Of a DNA stretch of 64,000 nt, positions 44,465-54,677 are shown piece after piece. This DNA comes from Sphingomonas rhizophila. GTDB taxonomy: Bacteria > Pseudomonadota > Alphaproteobacteria > Sphingomonadales > Sphingomonadaceae. A program made the position numbers and the translations under genes. The stretch is from contig NZ_CP060717.1 in the NCBI RefSeq assembly GCF_014396585.1, positions 992,001 to 1,056,000 of the forward strand. Reading direction: 5' to 3'. Under the pieces are notes generated by a model, which searched no databases, was not told the origin of the DNA, and saw only the letters and a program-made list of their open reading frames with translations. Positions within the stretch are counted from its first letter, which is position 1, and every line of letters starts with the position of its first letter.

Positions 44465-46286
44465 ATGTTAATTGCCGACACCCCACCCGAAATCGTCATC
44501 ACCGCCGCCCGCACGCCGGAGGACGCCAATGAAACGCCGGCGAGCGTGACAATTATCGATGCAACGCTAGTCGAACGCCTTGCCCCGCCACTAGCGGTCG
44601 ACCTCCTGCGGTTGGCGCCGTCGGTCAGCGTCGCCACCGGCGGCCCGGCCGGTTCGCTCACCCAGGTGCGCATTCGCGGGCGGAAGCCAACCACACGCTG
44701 CTGTTCATCGATGGCATTCGCGCCAACGACCCGGCGGCAGCAAACGAGCCGCGGTTCGAACTGCTCAACGCTGACCTCACAGGGCGTATGGAGATTGTGC
44801 GGGGCCCGCAGTCGGCGCTGTGGGGGTCGGAAGCGATTGGCGGCGTGGTCGCAGTCGAGGGAGTAGGACCCGATGCCGCGCCACAAGTGATGGCCGAGGC
44901 GGGGAGCTTCGGCTTTCGCCGTGCCGCTGGACGGGGAAATCTCGGCAGCGGCGATCGCTTCCTGTCGTTCGGGGTCGCTGCGCAAGGCGCCCGCGGCATC
45001 GATGCCTTCGACGGCACCGGCGACCGTGACGGCTATCGCAACCTAGGCGGCCTGCTGTCCGCTGCGTGGCGATTGTCGCCATCGGTGAGGGTCGGCGGGT
45101 CGGGCTTCATGCTGAGCGGGCGCAGCGAGTACGACGGCTACTCGCCCTTCACTTATCTCCACGCCGATACGCTCGACGAAAGCCGCAACCGGCTTCGGGC
45201 GGGACGGCTGTTCGCGGAAGCCGGAGACCGCGAGCGTTTCTATGTGGTGGCGTCGGCTAGCCTGCTCGGCTCGTCCAATCGCAATTTCCTCGACGATTCA
45301 CCGGTCAATCGCACCAGCGCCACCCGGCGCACCGCGGGGCTTGAAGGCGGGGTCGTCATCGACCGGCATCGCCTGGTGCTGGCGCTGGACGCGGAGGGAG
45401 AGCGGTTTCGGGCGTCGGACGAGGCCTATTTCGGCGCGACCGACCAGCGGCGGCGCCGATCGCGAGGCTCCGCCACCCTGGAATGGAAGTCCGATTTCAA
45501 CGTGTTGCGGGCTGATCTTGCAATTCGTCATGATCGATTCGATCGGTTCAAGGACGCGACGACGTTGCGCGGCTCGGTCGTGGCCCCGCTCGCCGAGGGC
45601 ATCGAAGCAGCGGCGACTTACGGCGAAGGCATCGCCCAGCCCAGCTTCTTCGATCTCTACGGCTTCTTTCCTGGCAGCTTTGTCGGCAATCCGTCGCTCC
45701 GTCCGGAACGTTCTCGTGGTGGGGAACTGTCGCTCCGCTATCGCAGCAAGGCCGCGAGCATGGCGCTGACCGCCTACCGCCAGCGCCTCTCGAACGAGAT
45801 TGTCGGTACCTACGACCCCGGCACCTTCCTGTCCTCCACGGCTAATGCCGACGGTCGAAGCCGTCGGCGCGGGATCGAGGCGGAATGGCGTTATCGTCCG
45901 CTGGAATGGTTGTCGCTCGGCGGGAGCTACGCCTGGCTCGACGCCAGCGAGCCCGACGTCTCGACCGGACAGGTTCGAGAGCAGCGCCGCCCCGGCACAG
46001 CGGTAGTCTGTTCGTGGATGGCGGACGCGGACGGCTCGGCTTCGGGACGTCCCTCTCGGCCGTTGGGAAGCGGATCGATACCGACTTTGACCAGTTCCCC
46101 GCAAAGCGATTGACCCTTTCCGGCTATGCATTGGTGAACGCCCGCCTGGCTTATCGCCTGACGAACAGCCTGGAGCTGACGCTGCGAACCGCCAACCTGC
46201 TCGATGCGCGCTATGTCGACGCGATCGGCTATCGAACCGAGGGAAGGAGTGTTCATGTCGGTCTCCGCGTCAGCCCTCGCCGCTAG
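44465..46286 (+). pseudogene. btuB: TonB-dependent vitamin B12 receptor BtuB, interrupted by two frameshifts
   Basis: Three frame segments give about 607 residues of an outer-membrane transporter. Plug domain: EIVITAARTPEDANETPASV, LLRLAPSVSVATGG, LTQVRIRG, FIDGIRANDP (after repair) and MEIVRGPQSALWGSEAIGG. The barrel ends TANLLDARYVDAIGY and SVHVGLRVSPRR. Break 1 is in GGG 44678-44680, break 2 in CCCC 45990-45993; one added base each restores RGAEANHTLLFIDG and RRPRHSGSLFVDGG. No signal peptide follows ATG 44465, which is odd for this class. The upstream riboswitch and downstream ABC genes fix the substrate as a corrinoid. Confidence 0.88.
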
Positions 46287-47004
46287 TGCCGCACTCCGGG
46301 TCGCGTCTCTCGACCTTTGCGCGGACGAATATCTCCTGCTGGCCGGGCGCCCCGATCAGATCGTGAGCGTGAGCAAGATCGGCCGCGATCCCCGCGATTC
46401 GGTGCTGGCTGGCATGGCGCGGCGCTATCCCGCGAACGACGGATCGATCGAAAGCCTGCTCAAGAAACGTCCCACCCTCTTGATCTCGACCGGCAGCGGT
46501 GGCGCCAAGTCCACGCGGCTGCTGGGCGCCCGGCTGGGGATGCAGACGCTGACCCTGCCGTATCCTGCCAGTGTCGACGATGTTGCAAAAAACTTCCGCA
46601 AGGTCGCGACTTTGCTCGGAAACCCGGATCGGGCCAACACCTTCGACCGCCGCCTGACGAGCCTGAAGCGTCCGACTTCCGCGCGGGAGGCAATTTTTGT
46701 TTCCGGCGGTGGGTTGAGCCTGTCACCGTCATCGTTACCCGGGCAGTGGATGGCATTGGCCGGCCTTCGCCAACGATCGCTCCCCGGTGCGCGCCTGACC
46801 CTGGAGGATTTGGCCCTTCGCCCGCCTCCGGTCCTCCTCTTGTCGCGCTATCGACCCGGCCAGGCGTCGATCGGCCAGCGTTGGCTGTCACATCCAATCG
46901 TTGCTCGCGCGCCGTCGCGAAAGCTGATCGCGGATGGCCGTCGCTGGACCTGCGCCGGACCCCTGATGCTCGATGAGATCGAGCGATTGGGGCGACAGCG
47001 ATGA
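46255..47004 (+). CDS. btuF: Vitamin B12 ABC transporter substrate-binding protein
   Basis: A 249-residue periplasmic binding protein with the two-lobed BtuF/FecB fold: LRVASLDLCADEYLLLAGRP, ISVSKIGRDP-like VSVSKIGRDPRDS, SIESLLKKRPTLLISTGSGG and LTLPYPASVDDVAKNFRKVA. The C-terminal lobe includes GQWMALAGLRQRS and LTLEDLALRPPPVLLLSRY. Start ATG 46255 follows GAAGGAG and overlaps the btuB end by 32 bases. The hydrophobic leader (VSASALAASAAL) is short, so export needs confirmation. Delivers B12 to BtuC. Confidence 0.9.
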   Translation: MSVSASALAASAALRVASLDLCADEYLLLAGRPDQIVSVSKIGRDPRDSVLAGMARRYPANDGSIESLLKKRPTLLISTGSGGAKSTRLLGARLGMQTLTLPYPASVDDVAKNFRKVATLLGNPDRANTFDRRLTSLKRPTSAREAIFVSGGGLSLSPSSLPGQWMALAGLRQRSLPGARLTLEDLALRPPPVLLLSRYRPGQASIGQRWLSHPIVARAPSRKLIADGRRWTCAGPLMLDEIERLGRQR

Positions 47005-47945
47005 GAGCGGCGCTAATTCTTTGCCTGATGACGCTCGCAGCGTTGCACCTCCTCTTGCCGGTCGACATTCTGCAAGCCGATCCCAGCCTGGCCTCGTTGC
47101 TGCTGGTCGAATTGCGCCTTCCGCGGACGTTGCTCGTTATCGGCTATGGCGCGACGCTTGGCCTTACAGGGGCCGCGCTGCAGACGGTGTTCGCCAACCC
47201 CCTCGCCTCGCCCGACATCAGCGGCGCGTCGAGCGGCGCTGTACTGGCCGCGGTGCTGGGCACCTACTGGCTGGCTATTACCGATCCGATACTGCTCGCC
47301 TTGCTCGGGACGACTGGCGCGCTGATGACGCTCGCGCTGCTTTTGCTGATCGCCGGCCGTAACGGGGACCAGACCACGTTGTTGCTCGGTGGTGTCGCGC
47401 TTTCGCTGGCGCTCGGCGCTGCGACGAGCCTTGCACTTGCTCTCGCGCCTTCCCCGTTTGCCTTTTACGACGCGTTCGACTGGCTGATGGGCGGCTTCGC
47501 GGATCGCAGCCTGGGGCAAGCCGCTGCTGCCCTGATACCAGCCTTGATCGCCTCTGCATGGTTGCTTGGCCGGTCGAACGCGCTCGACCTGCTCGCGCTT
47601 GGCGATGACGTTGCCTCCTCGCTCGGCGTCCGCCCCAAGCGCCTTGCCACCGAAACCATCGTCGCCAGTTCGATCGCCGTCGGCGCTTGCGTTTCCGTGT
47701 GCGGTGCCATCGGGTTCGTCGGCCTCGCTGCGCCCGTGATCGCCCGACGAGTGGTGCGCGGGCACCCTGGGCGGGCGCTGGCGCCGGCTGCTGCATTGGG
47801 TGCCCTGCTCCTTCTGCTGGCCGACATGGCGGTGCGGCTCCTGCCGCTGAACCGGACATTGCCGATCGGTGTGCTTACCGCGCTGTTCGGCAGTCCGCTG
47901 TTCTTCTGGATGGTGATCCGTGCACGGCGGAGCGTGACGTCATGA
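47001..47945 (+). CDS. btuC: Vitamin B12 ABC transporter permease (FecCD family)
   Basis: A 314-residue polytopic permease with about ten hydrophobic segments. It has the FecCD signature LRLPRTLLVIGYGATLGLTG, LQTVFANPLASPDISGASSG, LLLGGVALSLALGAATSLAL, DWLMGGFADRSL and the coupling region GAIGFVGLAAPVIARRVVRG (contact with BtuD), ending LPIGVLTALFGSPLFFWMVI. ATGA overlaps with btuF and btuD indicate strict operon coupling. Iron-siderophore permeases look alike; the riboswitch argues for B12. Confidence 0.93.
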   Translation: MRAALILCLMTLAALHLLLPVDILQADPSLASLLLVELRLPRTLLVIGYGATLGLTGAALQTVFANPLASPDISGASSGAVLAAVLGTYWLAITDPILLALLGTTGALMTLALLLLIAGRNGDQTTLLLGGVALSLALGAATSLALALAPSPFAFYDAFDWLMGGFADRSLGQAAAALIPALIASAWLLGRSNALDLLALGDDVASSLGVRPKRLATETIVASSIAVGACVSVCGAIGFVGLAAPVIARRVVRGHPGRALAPAAALGALLLLLADMAVRLLPLNRTLPIGVLTALFGSPLFFWMVIRARRSVTS

Positions 47946-48670
47946 CGGCATTGCTCAACGCGTCAGGAGTTTCGATCCCAGGCCGCCTCCAGGCGAGTTC
48001 GCTGACGCTAAATGCGGGCGAGATGGTCGCTTTGATCGGCCCGAACGGTGGCGGCAAGACCAGTCTTCTCCGGGCCATCGCCGGAGCCGAAGAGGCATCC
48101 GGGAGCGTGCGGATTGCGGGTGAGCGATTGACGGCAGTCGGCTCGCGCCGGTCGCGCCTTCTGGGTTTCATGTCCTCCTCGCGAGAAATCGGATGGGAGA
48201 TACCCGTCGCCGACGCCATTGCGCTCGGCACCGGACCGATTTCAGCCGAGCGTCTCGGTGAATTGTTCGAACGGTTCGAGCTCGGGCCACTGGCTGACCG
48301 ACCGGTTACCCGCCTTTCGACAGGCGAACGATCGCGCGTCCTCATGGCTCGGGCGGTTGCCGGGGCGCCACTCGTCCTGCTGCTCGACGAGCCATTGTCG
48401 AACCTGGACCCCTATTGGGTGCTGCAGTTTCTCGGCGCGATGCGCGAGCGCGCGGAGGAAGGAGGCTGCGTCCTGTGCGCACTGCACGACCTCAGCCTGC
48501 TGCCCCGATTCGATCGAGCGGTCCTAGTGAGTGACGGAGCAATCCAGGCCGACGCCGCCGCCAGTCTCATCCAGGATCATCCGCGCTTCGGAGCCATCTT
48601 CCGGGTTCAGCCGGACGAACGGGGAGGCTGGGAGGTCAGGCCGCCGGAGGGTCGGCGATCATCGCCGTGA
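47942..48670 (+). CDS. btuD: Vitamin B12 ABC transporter ATP-binding protein
   Basis: A 242-residue ATPase. Walker A is [20 protein letters not shown]-loop region [20 protein letters not shown], signature [17 protein letters not shown], Walker [17 protein letters not shown] and the H-loop [12 protein letters not shown] 47942 overlaps the btuC stop. It powers corrinoid import through BtuC. Its last 35 bases overlap the convergent fabZ gene, an unusually long convergent overlap. Confidence 0.93.
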   Translation: MTALLNASGVSIPGRLQASSLTLNAGEMVALIGPNGGGKTSLLRAIAGAEEASGSVRIAGERLTAVGSRRSRLLGFMSSSREIGWEIPVADAIALGTGPISAERLGELFERFELGPLADRPVTRLSTGERSRVLMARAVAGAPLVLLLDEPLSNLDPYWVLQFLGAMRERAEEGGCVLCALHDLSLLPRFDRAVLVSDGAIQADAAASLIQDHPRFGAIFRVQPDERGGWEVRPPEGRRSSP

Positions 48671-49112
48671 AGCTCGCCTCGGCGGCAAGCTTACCGCCGA
48701 CCGACGCCCGACCGATGAACTTGCATACGGTGGCGCGCTTCTGGACGAATTCGACGTCGAGTTGAAGCAGGCAGCCGGGCTCGACCGGGGAACGGAACTT
48801 CGCTCCCTCAATGGCCATGAAATAGACCAGCTTCCCGGAGCCCGCGAGGCCGAGACTTTCGACTGCGAGGACACCCGCGGCTTGCGCCAGCGCCTCGACG
48901 ATCAGGACGCCTGGCATGATCGGGCGTCCGGGAAAATGTCCCTGGAAGAAGCCTTCGTTCATGCTGACCGCCTTGACCGCGCGGATCGACTGGTCGACGC
49001 GGATCTCTTCGACCCGGTCGACCAGGAGCATCGGATAACGATGGGGCAGTGCCTCCATCACCCGCCGGACATCCAGCGGGCCGATGGAAGCCGCTTGCGT
49101 TTCGTCGGTCAC
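48636..49112 (-). CDS. fabZ: 3-hydroxyacyl-[acyl-carrier-protein] dehydratase FabZ
   Basis: A 158-residue hot-dog-fold dehydratase of type II fatty-acid synthesis. The catalytic His is in [20 protein letters not shown] and the Glu in [16 protein letters not shown]. Also [17 protein letters not shown] at the start. It follows ompH with a 4-base overlap (ATGA). In most Gram-negative bacteria lpxD lies between ompH and fabZ, and lpxA follows; neither is here, consistent with a lineage lacking lipid A. Confidence 0.96.
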   Translation of the reverse strand: MTDETQAASIGPLDVRRVMEALPHRYPMLLVDRVEEIRVDQSIRAVKAVSMNEGFFQGHFPGRPIMPGVLIVEALAQAAGVLAVESLGLAGSGKLVYFMAIEGAKFRSPVEPGCLLQLDVEFVQKRATVCKFIGRASVGGKLAAEASFTAMIADPPAA

Positions 49113-49687
49113 CGGCCCTGCGGGGCTGGCTGCGCCGGAGCGGTGGTGCTGAGCGTCTTGATGTTGACGTTGAGCGCCGCGATCACATCGGCCGTGACAT
49201 CGACGGCCGGCGAATATTTCGCGACGTTGCCGCTGTCGAGGATGACGGTAGCACCGCGCTTCTGCATGACCGATGCCAGCGACGGGTCCAGCTTCTGGCC
49301 AATCTGCTGCAGAACGTATGCACGGTTGCGCTCGAAAGTCTGCTGGCGGGTGGCGAGCTGACGCTGGGCATCTTGCTGCTTCTTTTCGAAGGCCTGGATG
49401 CGGGCGGTAAGCGCGGCATCGGGCTGCTTACCGGCAAGGCCGTTAATCGCGGTCTGGATCGCGGTGGCTTCGGTGCGAAGCGGGGTCTCGAGCGAGGTCT
49501 GCAGCGACTTCAAGCCGTTGACCTGCGACTCCAAGGCGTTGAGCGCGGTCTTGCACGCGTTGCACTGCGACGACGCGCGCTGGAGGTCGGCCACGGCAAC
49601 GACGGCCGGGGCAATCGCCTGGGCCGACGCGACCTGCGGCAGGGCAACAGCCGCCAGCGCAACAACCGGAAGAAGGTTCTTTTTCAT
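49109..49687 (-). CDS. OmpH/Skp family periplasmic chaperone
   Basis: A 192-residue exported protein. Signal peptide [21 protein letters not shown], then a long helical, Gln-rich coiled coil ([40 protein letters not shown]) and a short strand region [17 protein letters not shown]. This is the Skp fold: trimeric tentacles that carry unfolded outer-membrane proteins to BamA. ATG 49687 overlaps the bamA stop. Confidence 0.92.
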   Translation of the reverse strand: MKKNLLPVVALAAVALPQVASAQAIAPAVVAVADLQRASSQCNACKTALNALESQVNGLKSLQTSLETPLRTEATAIQTAINGLAGKQPDAALTARIQAFEKKQQDAQRQLATRQQTFERNRAYVLQQIGQKLDPSLASVMQKRGATVILDSGNVAKYSPAVDVTADVIAALNVNIKTLSTTAPAQPAPQGR

Positions 49688-52305
49688 CAGAATTGAGTTC
49701 CTACGTTGAATGAGAAGAATTTGGTGTCGTCGCCCTCTTGCTTCATCAGCGCGCGGGCGATGTCGATGCGAAGCGGCCCGAACGGTGACGTCCAGTTCAC
49801 ACCCACGCCGACCGAAACACGCGGCTTGGCCGAGTTTCCAAGGAAGAATTCCTTGTAGCCGTTGGTCCGGGTGTACCCGGTCGCGCAGGCGGTTCCCGGC
49901 GTGACGACAACCTGGTCGGTGACGGCGCCGTTCGTGTCGCGAAGCGTACAGGTCGCCCCGAAATCGGAAAGGTCGGGCGACTTCAGCTTCCAGAGCGAAC
50001 CGGCGTCTACGTAAGCCGACGGGCGAAGACCGAGGCTGCGCATGCCGGCGCTCGTCGGGAACTCCACTTCCAGCCGGCCCATGTAATAGGCGTGACCGCC
50101 CAGGGCGTCCGAGACGGTGGAGTCGTCGTACAGCAGCGTCCCGTCGTTATCGTAGCGCACCCGGCGCACGCGCGGGCCGATGCCGCGAATGTCGAAACCG
50201 CGCAGCTGCGGGCCAAAGAAGCGATCCGTGATACGAATTGGATCGCGGCCCGGATAACGATTCTCGCCGATCGCGTGGATGTAACCACCCTCAAGGTGCA
50301 GCGATGCCACGAACCCCTTGGGCAGCGCCTTGTACTTGGTCCCGTCGACCGTCGTCCGCAGATATTTGACGTCACCACCGAGACCGGCGAAATCCTGGCT
50401 GAGCAGCAACCGTTGGCCACGGGTCGCGCGGATCCCGTTGGCGTTGTCGAAGCCAAGCGAATAGCCCACCGACGATGTGATGCGCTTGCCGATTTCGTCG
50501 CAGAGATATTGTCCGGCCTTGGCCGGATCGCACTTCAGCTCATCGGTGCCGTCATCCGGCAAGTCACTGTAAAAATTCGTCTTGTTCAGAGAAATCTTGT
50601 CCTGCACCAGCTTATAGCGGCCACCGAACGTCAGATATTCGTTGAGCGGGAAGCCGGTACGAATGCCGAGGCCGTTCTGCACCTGCGAATAGGTGCGGTT
50701 CCGTTCGTTGCCGATATAGTTGAAGCTATTGTAGTCGCGGCGATAGATTTCGCCGCCCAGCAGGACCTGCCGGTCCAACAGGTAGGGCTCCGTGAATCCA
50801 AGGCTTACCGACCGCGAATACCGCGACCAGTTGACGCCGGCTTGCGCGATCTGACCCTTACCGAGGAAATTGCGCTGCGCGATCGATCCCGCGAACACGA
50901 AGCGTTCGAGGCTCGAGTAACCGGCCGAGAGCTGCAGTTCGCCGGTTGCCTTTTCTTCCACGTCCAGACCCAGGACGACACGATCAGGGCTGGTCTGGGT
51001 CTGCTTGATCTCAAGCTTTTCCTGGAAGAAGCCAAGGCTCTGGATGCGGTCCTGGCTGCGCTTCACGCGGATGGCATTGAACGCGTCACCCTCGTTAAGG
51101 CGAAACTCGCGGCGGATGACCTTGTCGCGGGTCACGGTATTGCCGGTGATATCGATCCGCTCGACATAGACGCGCGGCGTGTCCGAAATGCGGATGACGA
51201 TATCCATCGTCTTCGTTTCCGCGTTGCGATTATAGTTCGGATTGACCTCGGCAAAGGCATAACCCTTGGCGCCGGCGAACTCGGTGATCGCGGTGACGGT
51301 GTCTTCGACGCGCTTGGCGTTGAACCAATCGCCTGCCTTGATCGTGATGCCCTGCATCACCGCAGCATCGTCGAAGTCCCGCAACGGGCTCTCCGCCTCG
51401 ACCTTGCCAAACTTGTAGCGCGGGCCTTCTTCCACGACGTAGGTGATCACGAAGTCGCGGCGGTCCGGGGTCAGCTCGGCCAGGGCCGAAACTACGCGGA
51501 AGTCGGCGTACCCTTCCGTCAGGTAGAACGCGCGAAGCTTCTGCTGGTCGGCCGCAAGGCGGTCGGGATCATAGCTGTCGTTGGACTTAAACAGGCCCAG
51601 CACGCCGCCCGCCTGCTTCGTGTACATTTCCTTGCGCAGGCGGCCGTCGCTGAACTGTTCGTTGCCGATGATGTTGATGGCGCGGATCTTGGACTTGTCG
51701 CCCTCGTTGATCTCGAACACCAGGTCGACACGGTTCTGGTCCAGCGTGACGATCTTCGGCTCGACGGTCGCCGCGAACCGGCCCTGGCGCTTGTAAAGTT
51801 CGATGATGCGCTCGACGTCGGAGCGGACCTTGGATCGCGTGAAGATCTGCCGCGGCGCGAGCTTGATCTCCGGCGTGATCTTGTCTTCCTTGATCTTCTT
51901 GTTGCCCTCAAGGATGATCCGGTTGATCACCGGGTTCTCGCGCACCGTGATGACGAGGTCGCCGGTGTCCGCGCCGGAAATTACGACGTCCGCGAACAAC
52001 TCGGTCGCGTACAAATCCTTGAGCGCGGTATCGAGCGTTTCGGCGTTGTACGTCTGGCCCGGGACGAGGTTGGCGTAGGAACGGATGGTTTCCGGCTCCA
52101 GACGCTCGGCCCCGCGCACGGCGATCGAGCGAATCTGTCCCTGCGCCGGCGCTGCGATCGGCGCAGCCGGAGCGGTCGGCACCGTCGGCGTCGCTACCGG
52201 AGCGGTGGCTTGAGCGTACAGCGGCGCGGAGAAGCCACCGAGGATGGTTCCCATCAGGAACAGGCTACGCAGGCTCTTGGAAGTATTCATGCTACTGGAA
52301 GTCAC
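49687..52305 (-). CDS. bamA: Outer membrane protein assembly factor BamA
   Basis: About 872 residues from GTG 52305 (GGGCGGGGA upstream) or 867 from ATG 52290. Signal sequence SLRSLFLMGTILGGFSAPLYAQA, a Pro/Ala linker, then five POTRA domains beginning IRSIAVRGAERLEPETIRSY and including RINIEGN-like repeats (IDITGNTVTRDKVIRREF). The beta-barrel follows with the lid-loop motif LRGFDIRGIGPRV and the C-terminal aromatic signal FSFNVGTQF. BamA inserts barrel proteins into the outer membrane and is essential. The gene precedes ompH and follows rseP in transcription order. Confidence 0.97.
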   Translation of the reverse strand: MTSSSMNTSKSLRSLFLMGTILGGFSAPLYAQATAPVATPTVPTAPAAPIAAPAQGQIRSIAVRGAERLEPETIRSYANLVPGQTYNAETLDTALKDLYATELFADVVISGADTGDLVITVRENPVINRIILEGNKKIKEDKITPEIKLAPRQIFTRSKVRSDVERIIELYKRQGRFAATVEPKIVTLDQNRVDLVFEINEGDKSKIRAINIIGNEQFSDGRLRKEMYTKQAGGVLGLFKSNDSYDPDRLAADQQKLRAFYLTEGYADFRVVSALAELTPDRRDFVITYVVEEGPRYKFGKVEAESPLRDFDDAAVMQGITIKAGDWFNAKRVEDTVTAITEFAGAKGYAFAEVNPNYNRNAETKTMDIVIRISDTPRVYVERIDITGNTVTRDKVIRREFRLNEGDAFNAIRVKRSQDRIQSLGFFQEKLEIKQTQTSPDRVVLGLDVEEKATGELQLSAGYSSLERFVFAGSIAQRNFLGKGQIAQAGVNWSRYSRSVSLGFTEPYLLDRQVLLGGEIYRRDYNSFNYIGNERNRTYSQVQNGLGIRTGFPLNEYLTFGGRYKLVQDKISLNKTNFYSDLPDDGTDELKCDPAKAGQYLCDEIGKRITSSVGYSLGFDNANGIRATRGQRLLLSQDFAGLGGDVKYLRTTVDGTKYKALPKGFVASLHLEGGYIHAIGENRYPGRDPIRITDRFFGPQLRGFDIRGIGPRVRRVRYDNDGTLLYDDSTVSDALGGHAYYMGRLEVEFPTSAGMRSLGLRPSAYVDAGSLWKLKSPDLSDFGATCTLRDTNGAVTDQVVVTPGTACATGYTRTNGYKEFFLGNSAKPRVSVGVGVNWTSPFGPLRIDIARALMKQEGDDTKFFSFNVGTQF

Positions 52306-52382
52306 GCGTCCCCGCCCTAAAATGATGCGGCTGCTGGCATTTCAGCTGCCCGATTGAACCGCCCTGCCCTGCCCCAACCGGC

Positions 52383-53525
52383 CTAACCAATCAAGCGCCC
52401 TAGCCGATCGGCAATGCCGAACGAGGCCAGGTCGTTGACGGTCGTGAACATCAGCAAGGCCAGCAACAGCGCCAGCCCGCCGCGGAACGCCCATTCCTGC
52501 GCCTTCACGCTCAATGGCCGCCGCCGCACCGCCTCGACCGTGTAGAAGGCAAGGTGGCCGCCATCGAGCATAGGGACTGGCAAGAGGTTGATGAATCCGA
52601 GATTAATCGAGAACAGGGCGAGAAGCTGGAAGAACTCGAACGGGCCAAGCGTTGCCTGCTGCCCGGCGATCTGCGCCATTTTCAGTGGACCGCCCAAATC
52701 CTTTGTCGACCGTGTTCCGACGAGAATCTGGCCAAGCCCGTCGATCATGGAGCGCGTTAAGCGATAGGTGTAGCCCACCGACATCGGGATGATCTCAGTC
52801 AGCGGCAGTCGCTCGAGCACCCGGTCCTGGCGACCGACGCCAAGCACGCCGACCTTGAACTTCTGGCCAAACTCATCCGCGATCTCTCGCGCACCGATGG
52901 TCACATCGAGCGATTGCGGCCGGCCCTCGCGGACGATGTCCATCCGCACCCGCTCGTCCGGGCGGATCAGGACGATCCGTTGCAGGTCCTCGAAACTGGT
53001 CGTTCGCTGTCCGTTGATGGCGACGATCTCATCAGCCGGGCGCAGGCCCGCCTTGGCCGCCGCGCTCGCCGGTTCGACCATGTTAACGATGGAAGGGGTG
53101 CGAGGCATGCCAAATGTCGCGAAGAACGCGGCAAAAATGGCGATGGCGAGCAGGAAGTTAGCCATCGGGCCGGCAAGAACGACCAGGAAACGCTGCCACA
53201 CCGGCTTCAAATGGAAGGCCTGCGCACGCTGTGCTTCGTCGAGCCCGTCGTCGTTCCCGGGCTGGCTCGCGGCGTTCATATCGCCGACGAACTTGACGTA
53301 GCCGCCGAGGGGAAGCCAACCGACCTTCCAGCGCGTGCCGCGCTTGTCCGTCCAGCCGACAATTTCGCGACCGAAGCCGATCGAAAATGTCTCGGCGCCG
53401 ATCCCGAACCATCGTGCGACGAGGTAGTGACCCATCTCGTGAATGAAAACGAGCGGACCAATCGCGAGCACGAAGGCAATCACGATGAACCACAGTGGCG
53501 GTTGGCTCAGCATTTCAGGCGGCAC
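52383..53525 (-). CDS. rseP: RIP metalloprotease RseP
   Basis: A 380-residue intramembrane zinc protease (site-2 protease) that cuts anti-sigma factors. The first membrane helix carries the HEMGH zinc motif (VFIHEMGHYLVARWFGIGAE), followed by GFGREIVGWTDKRGTRW. A PDZ domain spans about residues 130-210 (VEPASAAAKAGLRPADEIVA). The third zinc ligand is in INLLPVPMLDGGHLAFY. Start at ATG 53525 overlaps the end of dxr by 11 bases; ATG 53513 (MLSQPPL) is the alternative. Confidence 0.95.
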   Translation of the reverse strand: MPPEMLSQPPLWFIVIAFVLAIGPLVFIHEMGHYLVARWFGIGAETFSIGFGREIVGWTDKRGTRWKVGWLPLGGYVKFVGDMNAASQPGNDDGLDEAQRAQAFHLKPVWQRFLVVLAGPMANFLLAIAIFAAFFATFGMPRTPSIVNMVEPASAAAKAGLRPADEIVAINGQRTTSFEDLQRIVLIRPDERVRMDIVREGRPQSLDVTIGAREIADEFGQKFKVGVLGVGRQDRVLERLPLTEIIPMSVGYTYRLTRSMIDGLGQILVGTRSTKDLGGPLKMAQIAGQQATLGPFEFFQLLALFSINLGFINLLPVPMLDGGHLAFYTVEAVRRRPLSVKAQEWAFRGGLALLLALLMFTTVNDLASFGIADRLGRLIG

Positions 53526-54677
53526 GCTCGCTCATCAAGTGGCGCGCGCTGTGCCTCGCCTCTCGATCGATGTCGATAACATCGGCGATGGAATGGGGCG
53601 GAAGCGCGGTCGAATGCGCCATAACCTCTTCTACAAGCGACGCAATCCCGACGAAATCGAGCCGGCCACCAAGGAACGCCTCAACCGCGATTTCATTCGC
53701 CGCGTTAAGCACGACCGGCGCTGACCCGCCCGCCTCCAGGGCCTCGCGGGCAAGGCGCAGGGCCGGGAAGCGTTCGGGATCCGGGGATTCGAAGTCGAGC
53801 CGTCCAATCGCGGCGAAGTCCAGCCGCTCCGCCGGACTTTCCATTCGATCCGGAAAAGCGAGAGTGTGGGCAATTGGTACGCGCATGTCGGCGCTGCCGA
53901 GCTGCGCAAGGATCGATCCGTCGACGAATTCAACCATCGAATGGATGATCGACTGCGGGTGGACGACGACGTCGAGCTGCGACGATGGCAGGCCGAACAG
54001 ATGGTGGGCCTCGATCAGTTCGAGCCCCTTGTTCATCATGGTCGCGGAATCGACGCTGATCTTCGCGCCCATCGACCAGTTGGGATGCGCCACCGCCTGG
54101 GCGGGCGTTACTTGCGCCATATCGGCCTTCGACCTTGACCGGAACGGCCCGCCACTGGCGGTCAGGATGATTCGCGATACGGAGCGCGAGGACTGGCCGG
54201 CAAGACATTGGAAAATGGCGTTATGTTCGCTGTCGACCGGAAGGATGGTGGCGCCGTGACGAGCGGCGGTATCGGTCATGAGATTGCCGGCGGTAACAAG
54301 CGCTTCCTTGTTGGCGAGCCCGACCGTTTTTCCGGCCTCGACTGCCGCCATCACCGGTTCAAGGCCGGCGCAGCCGACGATCGCGGCCATGATCCAGTCC
54401 GCCTCACCGGCGGCGGCCGCAATCGTCGCTTGTCGCCCCCCGCCGCCTTGCAGTCCGTGTCCGCCAGCGCTTCCCGCAATCGTGGGAGCAGACCCTCGTC
54501 GTCGATGACAGCAGTTTTGGCGCCGCTTCTCCGGGCCGCCGCAGCAAGGGCGTCGACGTTTCGGGCGGCAGTCAGGGCGATGACTTCGAAATTGTCGGGA
54601 TTTCGTTCGACGAGGTCGAGTGTCGATGTCCCGACCGACCCTGTCGCGCCAAGGATCGATACGCGCTTGCGGGTCAC
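53515..54677 (-). pseudogene. dxr: 1-deoxy-D-xylulose 5-phosphate reductoisomerase, interrupted by one frameshift
   Basis: About 387 residues from GTG 54677, which overlaps the cdsA stop as GTGA. NADPH site VSILGATGSVGTSTLDLVER, then after the break WIMAAIVGCAGLEPVMAAVE, GLANKEALVTAGNL, PVDSEHNAIFQCL, ASGGPFR and HPNWSMGAKISVDSATMMNK with catalytic and metal residues. The break is in six C at 54436-54441; one added base restores KAAGGRQATIAAAAGEADW. Dxr is the committed MEP-pathway step, essential here since no mevalonate route is seen, so a real knock-out is very unlikely. Confidence 0.93.

Noticed and set aside
50092..52320. 742-codon open frame on + opposite bamA
   Set aside because: It is exactly antisense to a secure bamA gene, has no recognisable domain and runs in the frame that stays open because of GC-rich third positions.
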